From Sycobia sp. Sy_11 (taxonomy: Eukaryota > Arthropoda > Insecta > Hymenoptera > Epichrysomallidae): DNA of 64,000 bases. A program made the translations under genes and the position numbers. The stretch lies in the NCBI GenBank assembly GCA_018907035.1, contig JACCIC010000151.1, forward strand, positions 1,178,001 through 1,242,000. The letters run 5' to 3'. The first letter of the stretch is position 1, and each line of letters opens with the position of its first letter. Shown piece after piece: positions 10,961 to 22,535 of this stretch. The notes under the pieces were generated by a model that made no database searches, had not been told where the DNA came from, and saw nothing but the letters and a program-made list of their open reading frames with translations.

Positions 10961-11870
10961 AGCCCACCTCTCTCTCTCTCCCTTAAAAAGTCTTCTATGC
11001 CCTTATCTAGGGCGTGCAGGAGGACATTGCACACTTTACACATGAGTACATTTTAGATTCAGTAGAATGCCTATAAGCATGTTGTTATATATAGTGAAAG
11101 TACCCCTCCCCCTGGTGGATCCCCTCCCTCCACAGTGCCACTCTCTCTCTCTCTCTATATTATAATCGATAAAGAAAAAGGAAGATGGGGAACGATTCTT
11201 TTTATCGTTTCCTTTCATTATATTTGAGCAGAGTGATGTATCGTAACAATGAAAATTTACACATATTCTTGTACTCTATACGTTTTCTTTGTAGGTTTCA
11301 CGGTTTGCATCCTCTCAACTGCGGGTGTGCATGGTATTGCAATTGGAATAGGAGTGACTACGAAAAAAAGTATAGGCTTACTATTTTGTAAAAAGTTTAC
11401 TTCTTGAAAGAAGTATTGAACAGCCGATTTGAGTAAAGATGAACACGTCTGCCTTAGGTTATATTTACCGAGGTTGACTTATTAATAATCTGTTTACGTT
11501 TGAGGGTTATGAATATTTTTTGCTACAGCAAACACGTGAAACAATACTATATACAGAAAACGTTCCAATAAAAAGTCTTTGACCGACTATTTGAAAGAGG
11601 TGACTTAATTTTTTTGATCCATCTGAAAACTATATCTTTATATCAGTGGAGTGAGTCAGGAATGAATGGGAGGGAGGAGAAAATGGAATGCCTCCACCAA
11701 TGAGCAAATCTTTTTTATGTCAAAATTAGAAGGGGTGGACTTACCCGCACATCATAGACTAAACAAATGCCGTTCTTTTTATTTTTTTTTATTTTTTGAC
11801 CAATAGAAAGTTTTCTCGCTATGAGGCAGTGGAAAGGGCAGCACTCAAAAATGATATGAAAGCCGAACCT
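10961..11870. other. Non-coding DNA with CT-rich runs
   Basis: Short CT runs occur at about 10970-10983 and 11142-11158. A 13-bp inverted pair around ATAGGCATTCTA lies at about 10950 and 11065. No gene is recognised. Confidence 0.5.
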
Positions 11871-12600
11871 TAGTCCATTACAGTTGCTCCATTAGAGTTA
11901 ACTTTCTTAATTCCAATTTCAAAATTATTAAATTGAAGATAGCCATCGACCATGGCAATGGCAACAGTAACATCAATGGCAATGGGAAACAGTTGCTAGC
12001 TCTAGAGAACGCTTCCCGTAGCCGTCCCTGGAAAGGTATACGATAATATAAGTATATTATAATTCTATTGTAAGAAAAGTTGGTGCTGGCGACTTTGGTA
12101 TCAGAATAGAAATCGATCGACAGCCTGATCAACAATCGATGGCCACGTACATGCGGCTGCAGACATCCAATTAGGATCACGAAAAAGGACCCGTAGGGTG
12201 GAGGTTAGAGACGTCGAAAAACTGACATGCTTGCGAAGATACGACACGATTGCCCTCTTCTATCTGGAACGCCGCAACAACTATAACTCTGAATATTGAC
12301 CACCCGGTTTAAGAAAGTAACAGCTTGAGATAGAAAAGAAACGGGATCAGTAAGGCACTGTCTTTTACATAATACCGCCGGGAGCGTGCGAAGTGCGGAT
12401 GTCGCTGCAGCGCGATCGCGTCTAGTGATAGAAGGAGCCCGTTGGTTGCGCGCGCGTGGGTCATCGGCGGGGGATCGGTTGGACTGGCGGGAATTGGAGC
12501 AAGGTGTACAGCCGGACTAGTGAGAATTAAGCTGTTAGGTAAGATAATCAACTTCAGTCTAATGGTGGAAATTAAGTGGGGTAGGCTTATTTTATAGTAA
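11871..12600. other. Balanced-composition segment, unidentified
   Basis: GC content rises relative to its flanks. The plus strand has short stretches that read like protein, for example an Asn/Gly-rich piece at about 11940-12035. Stops interrupt every frame and no family is recognised. It may be decayed retroelement leader or gag, or old host exon sequence. Confidence 0.3.
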
Positions 12601-13197
12601 TGTGATTAAGATTACAGTGAGTGACAGAGGCCAGGCTTCATTGGAGAGCTTCCCATACCCCAGTGGGGTATGGGAAAAAGGGGTTAACTTTTGGATATCT
12701 TGTGCTTTTTTGATAATTATTTGGCTATCCTGTTTGTGTGAGATTTATCTCCGCGAGAGAATCTTGGAGATAAGCGACGGTTATCTTTCGTTATCTTTCG
12801 TAATCTTTGCGGTTATCTTTGGTTATCTTTGTCATCTTATGCATAGCTACGCCTGTCTTTTGGTTGTTTGGTTGTCGTTATCTAAATAAAGTAACGAATA
12901 GTTACTTTACTTATTTATTACGGGCTCGCTCAAGAATATCTTTTCCAACCACCCCCTCGCCTGTCTACGACGGTAGGGCTGAGCCAGCAAAAGACAGACG
13001 CTCAAGACACGGCGAGATCATATCTCAACGGAATACAGACCCTAACGCAGAGCTTCTGGTGCCTGGGTATTTTAGGTGAGTCTCTTTCACTCGTGTCCTG
13101 CAGCCTTTCTAGTGGCGGATTCGCTGGGAATGGCCACTCGAAAGAAAAACTGTTACGATACATATACACATATTGTTTTATTTACTAATATATATAT
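12601..13197. other. LTR-like segment with hairpin and GTTATCTTT repeats
   Basis: A hairpin at 12652-12674 has 10-bp arms (CCCATACCCC) around a 3-nt loop and is followed by a purine-rich stretch. At about 12779-12836 a GTTATCTTT-type unit repeats about five times. An AATAAA lies near 12887. These could belong to a retroelement LTR, but no second copy was found. Confidence 0.4.
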
Positions 13198-14412
13198 TGT
13201 AACCGCCCGAACGGCGGCGGTAGGCTAAAGCGCTCGTGTGAAACCGCGAGTGTTCGCGTGAGTTCGCGAAATAGTACGCACGAGCCGCGATGGCGCTGGA
13301 AGCGCAACGATAGGCATGAAGTTCGAAATGAACTTCACTTCCGTCTCTGATCTTCATACAGTTCGACGCACCTTTTATCCGTCCCGCTTCAATATCGTTT
13401 TTCTGTTTTCGTTTTATATCGTTTCGAATCGCACAGTTTAAGGTCGCCCTTGTAGCGTCCTGCGCGGTTGACGTGGTGTAAGTTTACATCTGTGTAAACT
13501 ATGTGCGAGCCCATCGGAGAAGCGAAAAAGACGCGCCGATATCCTTGTAGCAGCCCCGGACCGTGAGCGTCATATTTCGAGGAAGCGCACACGCGCTGTC
13601 GTCGTGTAACGTTGCGAATACCGACGCCATCAGGAGCTACGATCCGCAGCCACGCGCAACGGCCCGAGCAGCCAGCGAGAAGCGAGAGCTAGCAGCGCGG
13701 CCGCCACGTCCTTGCGCATCCGCGTACGTGAGTGAGAGAGAGTGAGAGAGAGAGAGCGCGCCTCCAGCTGCTCTGATACCAGGCGGCGGCCGCAAGCACC
13801 CGCGAACACCAGCGAGCTTCAGGCCAGCGACAGCATCGTCGTCGGCGGCAAGTAGCTTTGTATTCTTTTTATTGTATCAATTGATAAGTGTGTAGAGCTA
13901 GGCTCCTGGCCCACCACCGCATCCACGCGTCGCGATCACGGCACGTGCAGCTTCGCGGTTATGTGCGTGTAACCTATATTGTGCACCTGTCGCATTTTGC
14001 TATATCCTTTTCATAATTTCGTAGCTTTGTAAATGCTATTGTATTAAAGTGCATAGTCCATAATATAACGTTCCGCCATATACCGTATTCCTCCGCGTCG
14101 TAGATAGTAAGCGTCCCATTCCGTGTTCTTCTCCGTCCCCGCGTATTTTAGGTGATATCGTATCCGTGTAAATAATTATTGTATCGTCGTGAAACCCGCA
14201 ACTAGTACATTGCGTATGTACTAGTCTACGCCTATGAAATAGTCTCATGCGTGAAAAAATGTTAATATTGTCAAAATCTCATCAGGTATACCGCGTGATT
14301 CATTTCCCGTTCGATGTCCCCCTTTTCAGCGGAGTTCTCAAGCAGCGGCGTGGAAGTGTCCACGCATACACACGCAGATAACTGTAAGTAATAGCCCGAA
14401 TTCGGGGTTACA
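13198..14412 (+). repeat. Long terminal repeat (about 1.2 kb), TGTAAC...GTTACA
   Basis: The segment opens with TGTAACCGCC and closes with GGGGTTACA, so the ends are inverted TG...CA as in LTRs. It is followed two bases later by TGGCGCCGCGAACGTGG, a plausible tRNA primer site. Composition is GC-rich in the first half. A matching 3' LTR is not in the window. It may be the 5' LTR of the gypsy remains at 17.8-25.5 kb, or a separate truncated insertion. The 3.4-kb AT-rich gap to gag makes the first option uncertain. Confidence 0.72.
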
Positions 14413-14414
14413 AA

Positions 14415-14432
14415 TGGCGCCGCGAACGTGGA
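14415..14432 (+). other. Retrotransposon primer-binding site
   Basis: TGGCGCCGCGAACGTGG lies two bases after the LTR end. TGGCGCC starts are typical of Lys-tRNA-primed insect gypsy elements. The inner bases do not match the Lys site of the 39-47 kb element, so the tRNA is inferred. Confidence 0.6.
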
Positions 14433-15296
14433 ACCCGTGACGAGAGTAATTCAGAATTCTCGTAGAAGAGTTAAACCGTGCACCCACTCATTTTCCCGCT
14501 CCCCTTTAGCTTAGCCGTGCGAAGTGAAAAGTACGCAGCACACATACACGTGCACACATGACATGCGACGACTGCATCTAGGAGTGTGCACAGAAGTATG
14601 CGCAATAGCATAAACTTGTCAAAAATAGTATAGGCAAAATATTAATAAGTAAAAATTTCTTTTTTATGTCTCCCTTTTTTTGTCAGATCTAAGTATCAGT
14701 GTATTAATTAAGAACTCGTAAGTAATTGATTTATCGTACTGAAGTCAATTCACGTAAAGCCCTTTTCGTTACCCCTTGTATATACAGTTTGTAGAAGCAA
14801 GTAAGTTGATATATAGGAAATATTTTCTCTCAATTTGATATTCACAACAATTTTGCACGTACGTATTTAGATTATATGTTACATGAATATATATGTATTT
14901 ATAATGATGAAATTATAAATAATAGTATATTTATAATTTTACTTATTATTTCACATAGTAACAATATACGCTATTTTCTGCCTGAAGTGTAAACACACAA
15001 GAGAGAACAACTTTCTCTTTTTCTAGTGAAATATGCTGGTATTTCAAACTGAAATAACAGCAAGATAAATGATAAATTTAGTAATTACGTAAATAAAGGT
15101 AGAAGGCCAAGGTCAAATACCTCTTAAACTTAGTATTAAACCTCTTAAACTCAGTGTGGTTACATATAACGTAAATAGCCTTTTCTGAAAATTTTTATAT
15201 ATATTACCAGTTATTCAAATATTTTTCCATGTACAGATTATTCATATTTTATTCATATTCTATTCTAAATTATTGATATTATATTTAAATTTATAC

Positions 15297-15340
<44 letters not shown>

Positions 15341-17818
15341 TATAGATTTCACTAATATTGCTATTTTGTCAGTCCTTTCTTGTTACTCATGTACCTAAAT
15401 ATTTATTAAAGTATTATATAAAATATCTTATGTATCGTTTCCTCTCTTATTATGTGTGAAAGCACATAAATACCGGTTATCGTCCCTGCCTCTTTGGCAT
15501 TTTTACCATATTACATATAATACTGAGCAGCATATAAAAGATAGTTTTACTTGACACATACGTTGTTACCATCGGATGGTTTGAAAACCATCGGATATTC
15601 AGAAGGAACAAAATACAGCCAGTTGGAAATTAGAAGAAATTAATGAAAATAATCCTCAGTGAAAAACTTAGCATTGAAAAAGATATATATACAATCAATA
15701 AAATAATACACTCAATGTATCTACGATAATTCCCCCCCCCCTTGTTATCGTATCGCTCACATCATCTTCACCATGACATGTAAGTAAAGTATGAAAAAAG
15801 ACAACACCAGCTTATAAAGAAAAATAATAAGAGGTTGGCTCAAGTAGCAGAAGAACTTCTCTCTCTTTCTCCTGTCAGGAATAACCTATACGCTTGACGT
15901 ATAGGTACACAGTACAAGAAATTTGAAAGAGAGCAATTTGCAGGAAGGAGCTGGAATTCTTCTACTTTCTTAATAGGAGATAGTTGAGAATATTCACTAC
16001 AATGCTGGAAATTAATTTCAGATAATTTTATTCAAAATTAAAGATTTTTGCAAATTTAGTGGTGGTTTAACTGTGGCCAAATACAGTCAAAATTTTGATA
16101 AACTGAAAACAAAAAAGCAAATGCCGCTAATTTCTTTTTATCTTTCGAAAACAATCTGTTCAATTTAATCAATTAATTAATATGTTGATGAGTATTCATA
16201 ATTAAGCTATTAATTTCAACAAATAGCTGCCGGGAGCATTATAACAAACATAATTGAAAATTACATGCTTAAGTATAATAACATTCTAATATTGTAAGTA
16301 TTCATTCTATTTTTCGCTATTATATATTAAACTATTAAATATTAAATAATCATAAATAACATTAAATAATATTAAATAATAGTAAGCGGTTATATAAAAT
16401 TTTTATAGAAGTGATATCGACACCATTATATCATAATAACAATTATAATAAACTACATAGTAATACAACCAGTATATAATAATCCAATTAGTGATTATTA
16501 CTACAAATTACTATAAATTAAAACATAACAATAACGTAACCTAAAAACAAAATAACCTAGTAGGTATAATAGATGAAACTATTAATAATAAGCCAAGGAA
16601 TCCAATAGCGAGAGGACCAATATATATAAAAACAAAAATTAATAGGAACATAACAACGAACAATTGATCACATCTTTAAAGGACCAGAACAAACAAGTGA
16701 TTGTATAGAATTGAAACAATAATTAAATATAAATTAGATGTGTAACATAACAAAGTGACATTAATATAATAATAATTAAACATAAATAAAAAAAAGAGTG
16801 AGAAAATATACTGCCTATATTTTTAGTGTGTTATTACATTTTAATTATTAATAAATAAATCAACAGGAGAAAACCATATAAGAAGGAAAACCTGTCTCAA
16901 GAAATTATAGAAGTGTTTTCTTTTACTATTTAACTCAGCGTTACAAAAAAAGGGATTTAATCTTTTCTCTTTTTTTTCAATAAGACTTATTTGGATTATT
17001 ACTGTCAGTCAGGAATACTGTACTCTAAAATAAGTGGTAGCAAAGAACAATTGCAGTAACAGATAAATAATAATCATAGTGAAGAACTTGGATAACAACC
17101 ATACTTCAACTTAGAATAAAATAGTAATATAATAATAATAATAATTAACAATAAATAATAAATAGTTTTTTATAAACAAAATTTTTATCAACAAATATGG
17201 AATTGATGCTCAAGTTGAAATAAACCAATTTAAACAATGTTTCTTTTCTCTTTGAAAAATTTTTTACTTCACTTTTAGAAAAAAAAAAGAAATAAATCAG
17301 CATCCATAGTACACAGAATCATAATTTTTTTTTAGACGACCTAATTAATCAATCTTAACCAATTTTATAAATAATCACATTTGTAAAAAGATTATAGCAT
17401 AATAATATTTTCTATCTACATTAAAAAATAAATTCAGTTGTTACACTTCACATTTTTTTTTAATCAAGAGAATTCTACTACAGTAAATATATTTGTCTAC
17501 GCATCGTTACTACGTTACTACTACTACTAATCGTTACTACGCATAACAACTAATTCTTCTACACGTATAGACGAGTACCAAATATACTGGAAGAAGAAAA
17601 ATTTTCTACGGTTTTGTTGGAAATAGCAATTTCCAGAAAGAGAAGAGAATACTATTTTATCTCCTAGAAAAATACGCTTTTTGGTTTTACTCCGAGTAGA
17701 CCTAAACAAGAACACGTGGTGTAGCTGTTCTTACGCTTTTATTGTATATATACCGTTGTCTTTTTTTTACACTTGTATCGTTGTGTGCTCCCCTTTTGGA
17801 GAACCCCACCAAGGAACA
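14433..17818. other. AT-rich non-coding DNA
   Basis: About 3.4 kb without a recognisable gene. It contains a (TA)n run at about 15298-15338, a run of nine C at about 15731-15740, and a small hairpin around CCTATACG at about 15888. Near 16300-16500 there are many short AT-rich near-repeats. It may be leader of the following element with later insertions, or host DNA. Confidence 0.5.
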
Positions 17819-18895
17819 ATGAAACTCCCTCAAGAAACTAGAAGTGATATAGATGAGGAGACAGCAAGACTTAGCAGCGTCTACGCGAAACTACAAAAAG
17901 ACGCGCTGATCGCTGCAGCCGAACGGCTACATATTCAAATAGATGAAGATTTAACTATACTGAAAGACAGACTACTGCGCTTCAAAATGCAGCGGCTTTT
18001 CGGACCAAAAGCAGCAGAATGGCACGCCAACGATGACGAAGCAAAAGAGACAAACCGAGACATTGTGGAATTGTCAAAAGTTTTGAGTTCCACCGCACTC
18101 GACAACATTCAAAACGACGCAGATAACAGCGATACTGCGGAAAATAAGAACCCCACGGAACCCCATGTCGCCACCACGGCACCGATCTGGCCGAATACAG
18201 CTCCATACATGGGATACTCGTACGGGCCATGGCCATCACGACTAGCGCACACCACGAACACCACTGGAGATAACCATCTGCCAACTGCTGCTAACAGCTG
18301 GCAACATCTGCCTGGAATATGGCCATATGCTCACCCGCTGCTGTTCCAGCATTACGCCACAATACCACACCCGGGTATGCCCTGCATAATACCTGAAACG
18401 CAGCCCACGGCTAACGCAGCACAAACCACATTCACCAACATGAAAACAAGCCGACCCTTCGAAATACGTATTTGAAGGAAACACTTGCTGCGTCAGTGGA
18501 AGGTACAGTTCATGGGAGCCCCTCGTGAAGACGTGGAGGAGTTTACCGATAGGATGGAGGAAACAATGAACAGCCTCGACATCCCAGCGGCTGATATTTT
18601 AAAATTGATTCAGGGATACTGGGCGGTTTAGCCCGTATCTGGGCCAGACCCCTATACAAACAGTGACATACCCTTGAAGAATTCAAATAGCTTTGCGCCG
18701 TCAATTCCGGTCTATCGATTCTACTCTACGCCTAGAGGAGGAATTGCCTGATAGAACGCAAGCATCCGTCGTACATGGAAAAGATTAATAGAAACGAGTT
18801 CCGGTCCATCGACGAGCTGAAATTGCTGGGTCAGCAAATGGAGCTGAAGAACGAGCTCACGAAGCGATACAAAGAACCGCCGGCACAGGACGAAT
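17819..18895 (+). pseudogene. gag: gypsy gag (matrix/capsid part)
   Basis: Structural protein of the retrotransposon particle. The open part runs 17819-18475. It starts at MKLPQETRSD rather than at the upstream Met, because the upstream extension is hydrophobic and unlike gag. Residues 20-60 resemble a small SAP-like helical unit (ALIAAAERLHIQIDEDLT), followed by a Pro/Thr-rich linker. After the stop near 18475 the capsid continues in broken frames: EDVEEFTDRMEETMNSL at about 18530, then ILGGLARIWARPLYKQ after a frameshift. The tail at 18770-18895 reads IDELKLLGQQMELKNEL. Non-functional. Confidence 0.78.
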
Positions 18896-18896
18896 A

Positions 18897-19560
18897 GTGA
18901 CCACCAAGGCCTGCGCTCCATCAGAAAAAACAACGGCCCCGAAGAAAACAATTACGATAAGTGAGCCATCCGCCTCAGCAGACACCAGGGGCGACATCGT
19001 ACGATCACATTTCCACAATTCACGGAGACATATCCGAAGAGACAGTTCCACTCCCATAGTCAACAGGGAAACAACCGGAAAACGAGCAGAAGAGAGCAGG
19101 CGACAAAGAAGTCCATCGCCACGGTACCGGTCGCCGTCCCCTTACCATAGAAGACCACCCCCATCCACGAGATACCCCTCACCTGTATCGGCATCACGTC
19201 CCAGCAACCCCTCTTCATCCCCGCCATACCGACGCAGATACCTCTCTCGAAATCCAACACGTATCACAGAGAAGGACACCTGGCCGACAATACCGATCAC
19301 TTCACAGAGACAATCATAGGTACCGTTCGTACAGATCGCCTGATAGACGAGATCTGACGTAGTGTTCCCCGGCACGAGAGAACGTACGGCGTTCCAGAGA
19401 TGGACCGCAGTGGGAGGATGACAGGCCCTGGTGGACTTGTAAGAAGCCAGGATACTGGGCAGACAGATACCCTGATAGACGGAAAATCTATTGCTACAAC
19501 TGTGACGAAAACAATGTCACGACACTGAACTGTCCCCGCTGCAGCCCACGAAAAAACTGG
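18897..19560 (+). pseudogene. gag: gag nucleocapsid: Arg/Ser-rich segment and decayed zinc knuckles
   Basis: The open part 18897-19319 is rich in RS, SP and RR pairs, as expected for an RNA-binding gag tail. At 19432-19560 another frame gives WTCKKPGYWADRYPD and then CYNC...NCPRC. These look like two zinc knuckles in which several Cys/His ligands have been lost. It would have bound genomic RNA. It sits directly before the protease, as in gypsy elements. Confidence 0.7.
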
Positions 19561-19605
19561 GAAACGAGTAAGGGACGAGGACACTGGAGTCGAACTCGAT
19601 AATCC

Positions 19606-20142
19606 TTGGATATGACTCCACTTAACATCACCGATGAAGATAACTGCCCCAGAGCCAGGGATGTGACAAACATATACTCCAACATCAAGGCACCTCAGGA
19701 AGAAAATAGATTCTTCTTCAACATAGAGCTGATGGGGAAAGTATTTCCAGCGCTTATCGAACCTGGCGCTCGAAAATCCTACGTAAGCCCTGATCCGGGA
19801 AAACTGGTGAAATCGGCAATAATTCCAGTACGCTCATTTATGCAGATGCCGGACGCCAAAGTATGTCCCGAGGAAGGCGAGGTCGATTTGTTATTAACAA
19901 TAGACAACCAACAACTGAAAGCCTGCTTCAAGGTATCAGCCGCCTTGAAATACGCCATGATACTTGGCATGGACATACTTACGTCAATAAAAATGACTAT
20001 TAATTTTGCGGAAGCTATGTGGCACACTCCTAAGAATATCATCAGGCACTTTGTCAAACAACATCGTGACTCACCAGAAGCTATTACGGCTATCGAAACC
20101 GTCAACGGGGTAGTCCAATTAAAAGAATTGGACAAAAGATAA
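19606..20142 (+). pseudogene. pol: gypsy retropepsin domain with Asp-to-Glu change
   Basis: Aspartic protease that would mature Gag-Pol. The active-site region reads ALIEPGARKSYV at about 19750-19785. Insect gypsy proteases have an Asp at the Glu position, so catalysis is probably lost. The C-terminal ILGMDIL motif is present at about 19960. The frame is open for 178 aa and runs to just before the RT. Confidence 0.82.
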
Positions 20143-20945
20143 TTGGACCGAGTGCTACGGCACTTAATACCGGAAAATACAGGAACGCTGAAATTGACAC
20201 GCATGCAGCCCCATTTCATTGACACCCAAGGGCACCGTCCCATAAAGCAGCGTCTTCGACGAATACCGGACAAACTCCTTCAACAGGCACATGCGGAAAT
20301 CGATCGGCTATTCGAAGAGGGTATCATAGAACCATCAGAAAGCTCGTGGAGCATCTGTTCGGTAATCGTCCCGAAAAAGGACAGAAAAATAAGCTTTTGC
20401 ATTGACTACTAGGCAGTCAACGCCATCACTAAAAAGGATGCATACCCTCTTCCGCATATGTATGTCCTGCTGGATAATTTACGTGACGCGCGTTACCTGA
20501 CTAAAATAGATCTCAGTCTTGAGGAGAGCAGCAAAAAGGTGACCGCCTTTGCGGTCCTGCAGAAAGGCCTCGTTCAATACACGAGACTACCTTATGGCCT
20601 AACGAACGCCCCGGCCACCTTCCAGCAAGGTATGGATCTTGTTTTCGGGCCAGCGTGGCAACCGAACGTCTTCGTATATATGGACCATATTATCGTCGCT
20701 ACGAGGACCTTCGAACAGCACCTTCGCGAGGTGAAAGCGGTACTCACACGCCTGAACGAAATTGGGTTACAGATAAACAAGGAGAAAAACAAGGAGTTTT
20801 GCTGCCCGGAGTATCGGTACCTTGGATACATCGTAGACGCAGACGGTCTGCACACTGACCCCGAAAAAATTCACCCAGTGACCGAATATCCAAAGCCAAC
20901 CAACCTGAGACAAAACATCCAGTGGCACTTAGGATCAGCGCAACA
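20143..20945 (+). pseudogene. pol: gypsy reverse transcriptase domain, broken
   Basis: Fingers region: EEGIIEPSESSWS and FCIDY, then a TAG at 20410-20412 where the frame continues as AVNAITKKDAYPLP. Palm: RLPYGLTNAPATFQ and the catalytic box YMDHIIVA with His (codon 20686-20688) in place of the second Asp. Several residues just before LEESSKKVTAFAV are deleted. The downstream thumb joins abruptly to the RNase H near 20920, so the connection is deleted as well. Inactive. Confidence 0.87.
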
Positions 20946-21360
20946 GGAAGCTTTCGATAAGCTCAGAATCCTGTTGATGCAAGCGCCTGTGCTAGCGCGC
21001 CCCGTGCAGAATAAACCATACGTCTTGCAAACTGATGCGAGCAATTACGCCTTAAGCGCAGTACTAAGCCAAGAGCACCACGGCGAAGATCACCCGATTG
21101 CGTACGCAAGCAGGACTTTGACACCAGCGGCGATGAATTACACCGTCACCGAAAAGGAGTGCTTAGCCATCCTGTGGGTAGTAGAGAAATTCCGCGGCTC
21201 CCTACTCGCCGAGAAGTTCACGGTGATAACGGACCACAGCAGCCTTAAGTGGTTGCACACATTAAAGGGCCCAACAAGACGTCTAGCTAGATGGGCAACA
21301 GCACTCCACGCTTACAACATGGAAATCGTCCACAGAAAGTGGACCGATTGGTCGATTAAA
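20946..21360 (+). pseudogene. pol: gypsy RNase H domain
   Basis: Part of the open frame 20458-21708. Motifs: LQTDASNYALSAVLS, IAYASRTLTPAAMNYTVTEKECLAI and VITDHSSLKWL. The three acidic residues visible in these motifs are intact. After IVHRKWTD the usual linker is deleted and the integrase zinc-binding domain follows. Confidence 0.87.
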
Positions 21361-22460
21361 GACGGACGCCTATATAAACATCGCCCAAACGAAATTGCTA
21401 AAGCGCTAGGCCGCGACCAGGACGACTGGAAGCTCGTGGTTCCCTCTAACGACAGAGAGCGCGTCCTCCACGAGTGTTATAACACTCTGACCTCAGGGCA
21501 CTTTGGAGTGGATAAAAGCACCTACAAAGTCGGCCAGCAATACTACTGGCTAGGTATGAAAAGAGACATACACAAACATTTGAAGCACTGCCCTGACTGT
21601 CAAATACAGAAAGTGTCGCAGAAAGGACCCACGGGCTTGATGTCTCAACGAAACATCGAAGGTCCCTGGAGCAGTGTAGCCGCAGACATTATGAACCCGT
21701 TCCCATAAGTAGACAACATAAGTATCGCTCGGTGTTCCAAGATCTCTTTACCAAATACATCGAGATATGCCCATTATGCAAAGAAAATGGCTAAACAATC
21801 ACACGGGCACTTGAAGAGCAGATCATCTTCAAGTGGGGTTGCCCGAAATATCTAATTTCGGATAATGGTATCGAGTTTACCAACAACTGGCTCAAGACCA
21901 AACTCGCGGAATTAGGTATTGTACACCAATTTATCGCAGCGTACCACGCATAAGCAAACCCTGTAGAGAGGGTAAACAGGGTCATCAAAACCATGATTGC
22001 GATTTTTGTCCAAAACGACCATAAAAACTGGGACAACCACTTCCCAGAGTTTGCATTTGCAGCAAACACAGCGGTGCACGCTAGCACCCAGACGTCGCCG
22101 GCATTTTTAAATTTTGGCCGGAATCCCCGAGAAATGCTGACGTATCGTCAGTCTCAAAGTTCAACGCTGCAGGTGCAAACCCTAACGCCACTGGAATGGC
22201 AAATTCGCATGAAGAGATTACCCGCCATCCAAAATCTCATAAAAAAACAACTGAGCGCCGCAAGTCATAAACAGGCCAAATACTATAATAAGGGACGCCG
22301 ACCGGAGACATTTGAAGTCAATGATATGGTGTGTAGACGCGACCATGTCCTGTCATCAGGTCCTAACCAATTCTCGGCGAAATTGGCTCCAAAATTCGTA
22401 GCCCCCTGCAAAATCACAAAAAAGATATTCCCCGTCATATTTGAGGGGGATACATATTAG
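21361..22460 (+). pseudogene. pol: gypsy integrase, broken
   Basis: The HHCC zinc-binding region at about 21465-21610 ends in HCPDCQIQK. The catalytic core is spread over frames. The first Asp lies in VAADIMNP at about 21685, the second in ISDNGIEF at about 21860, and the Glu in NPVERVNR at about 21965. All three DDE residues survive, but at least three stops or frameshifts lie between 21706 and 21960. The C-terminal part 21993-22460 is open (TSPAFLNFGRNPREM, then a basic chromatin-facing region). Inactive. Confidence 0.87.
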
Positions 22461-22535
22461 ACCTCAAAAGATACCACCAACCTAACAACAGTAATTTATC
22501 CACAGGTACCAACAACGATCAATTGATATCCAGCG

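Noticed and set aside
18857..19688. Several minus-strand ORFs over gypsy gag
   Set aside because: Antisense shadows of the gag nucleocapsid region.
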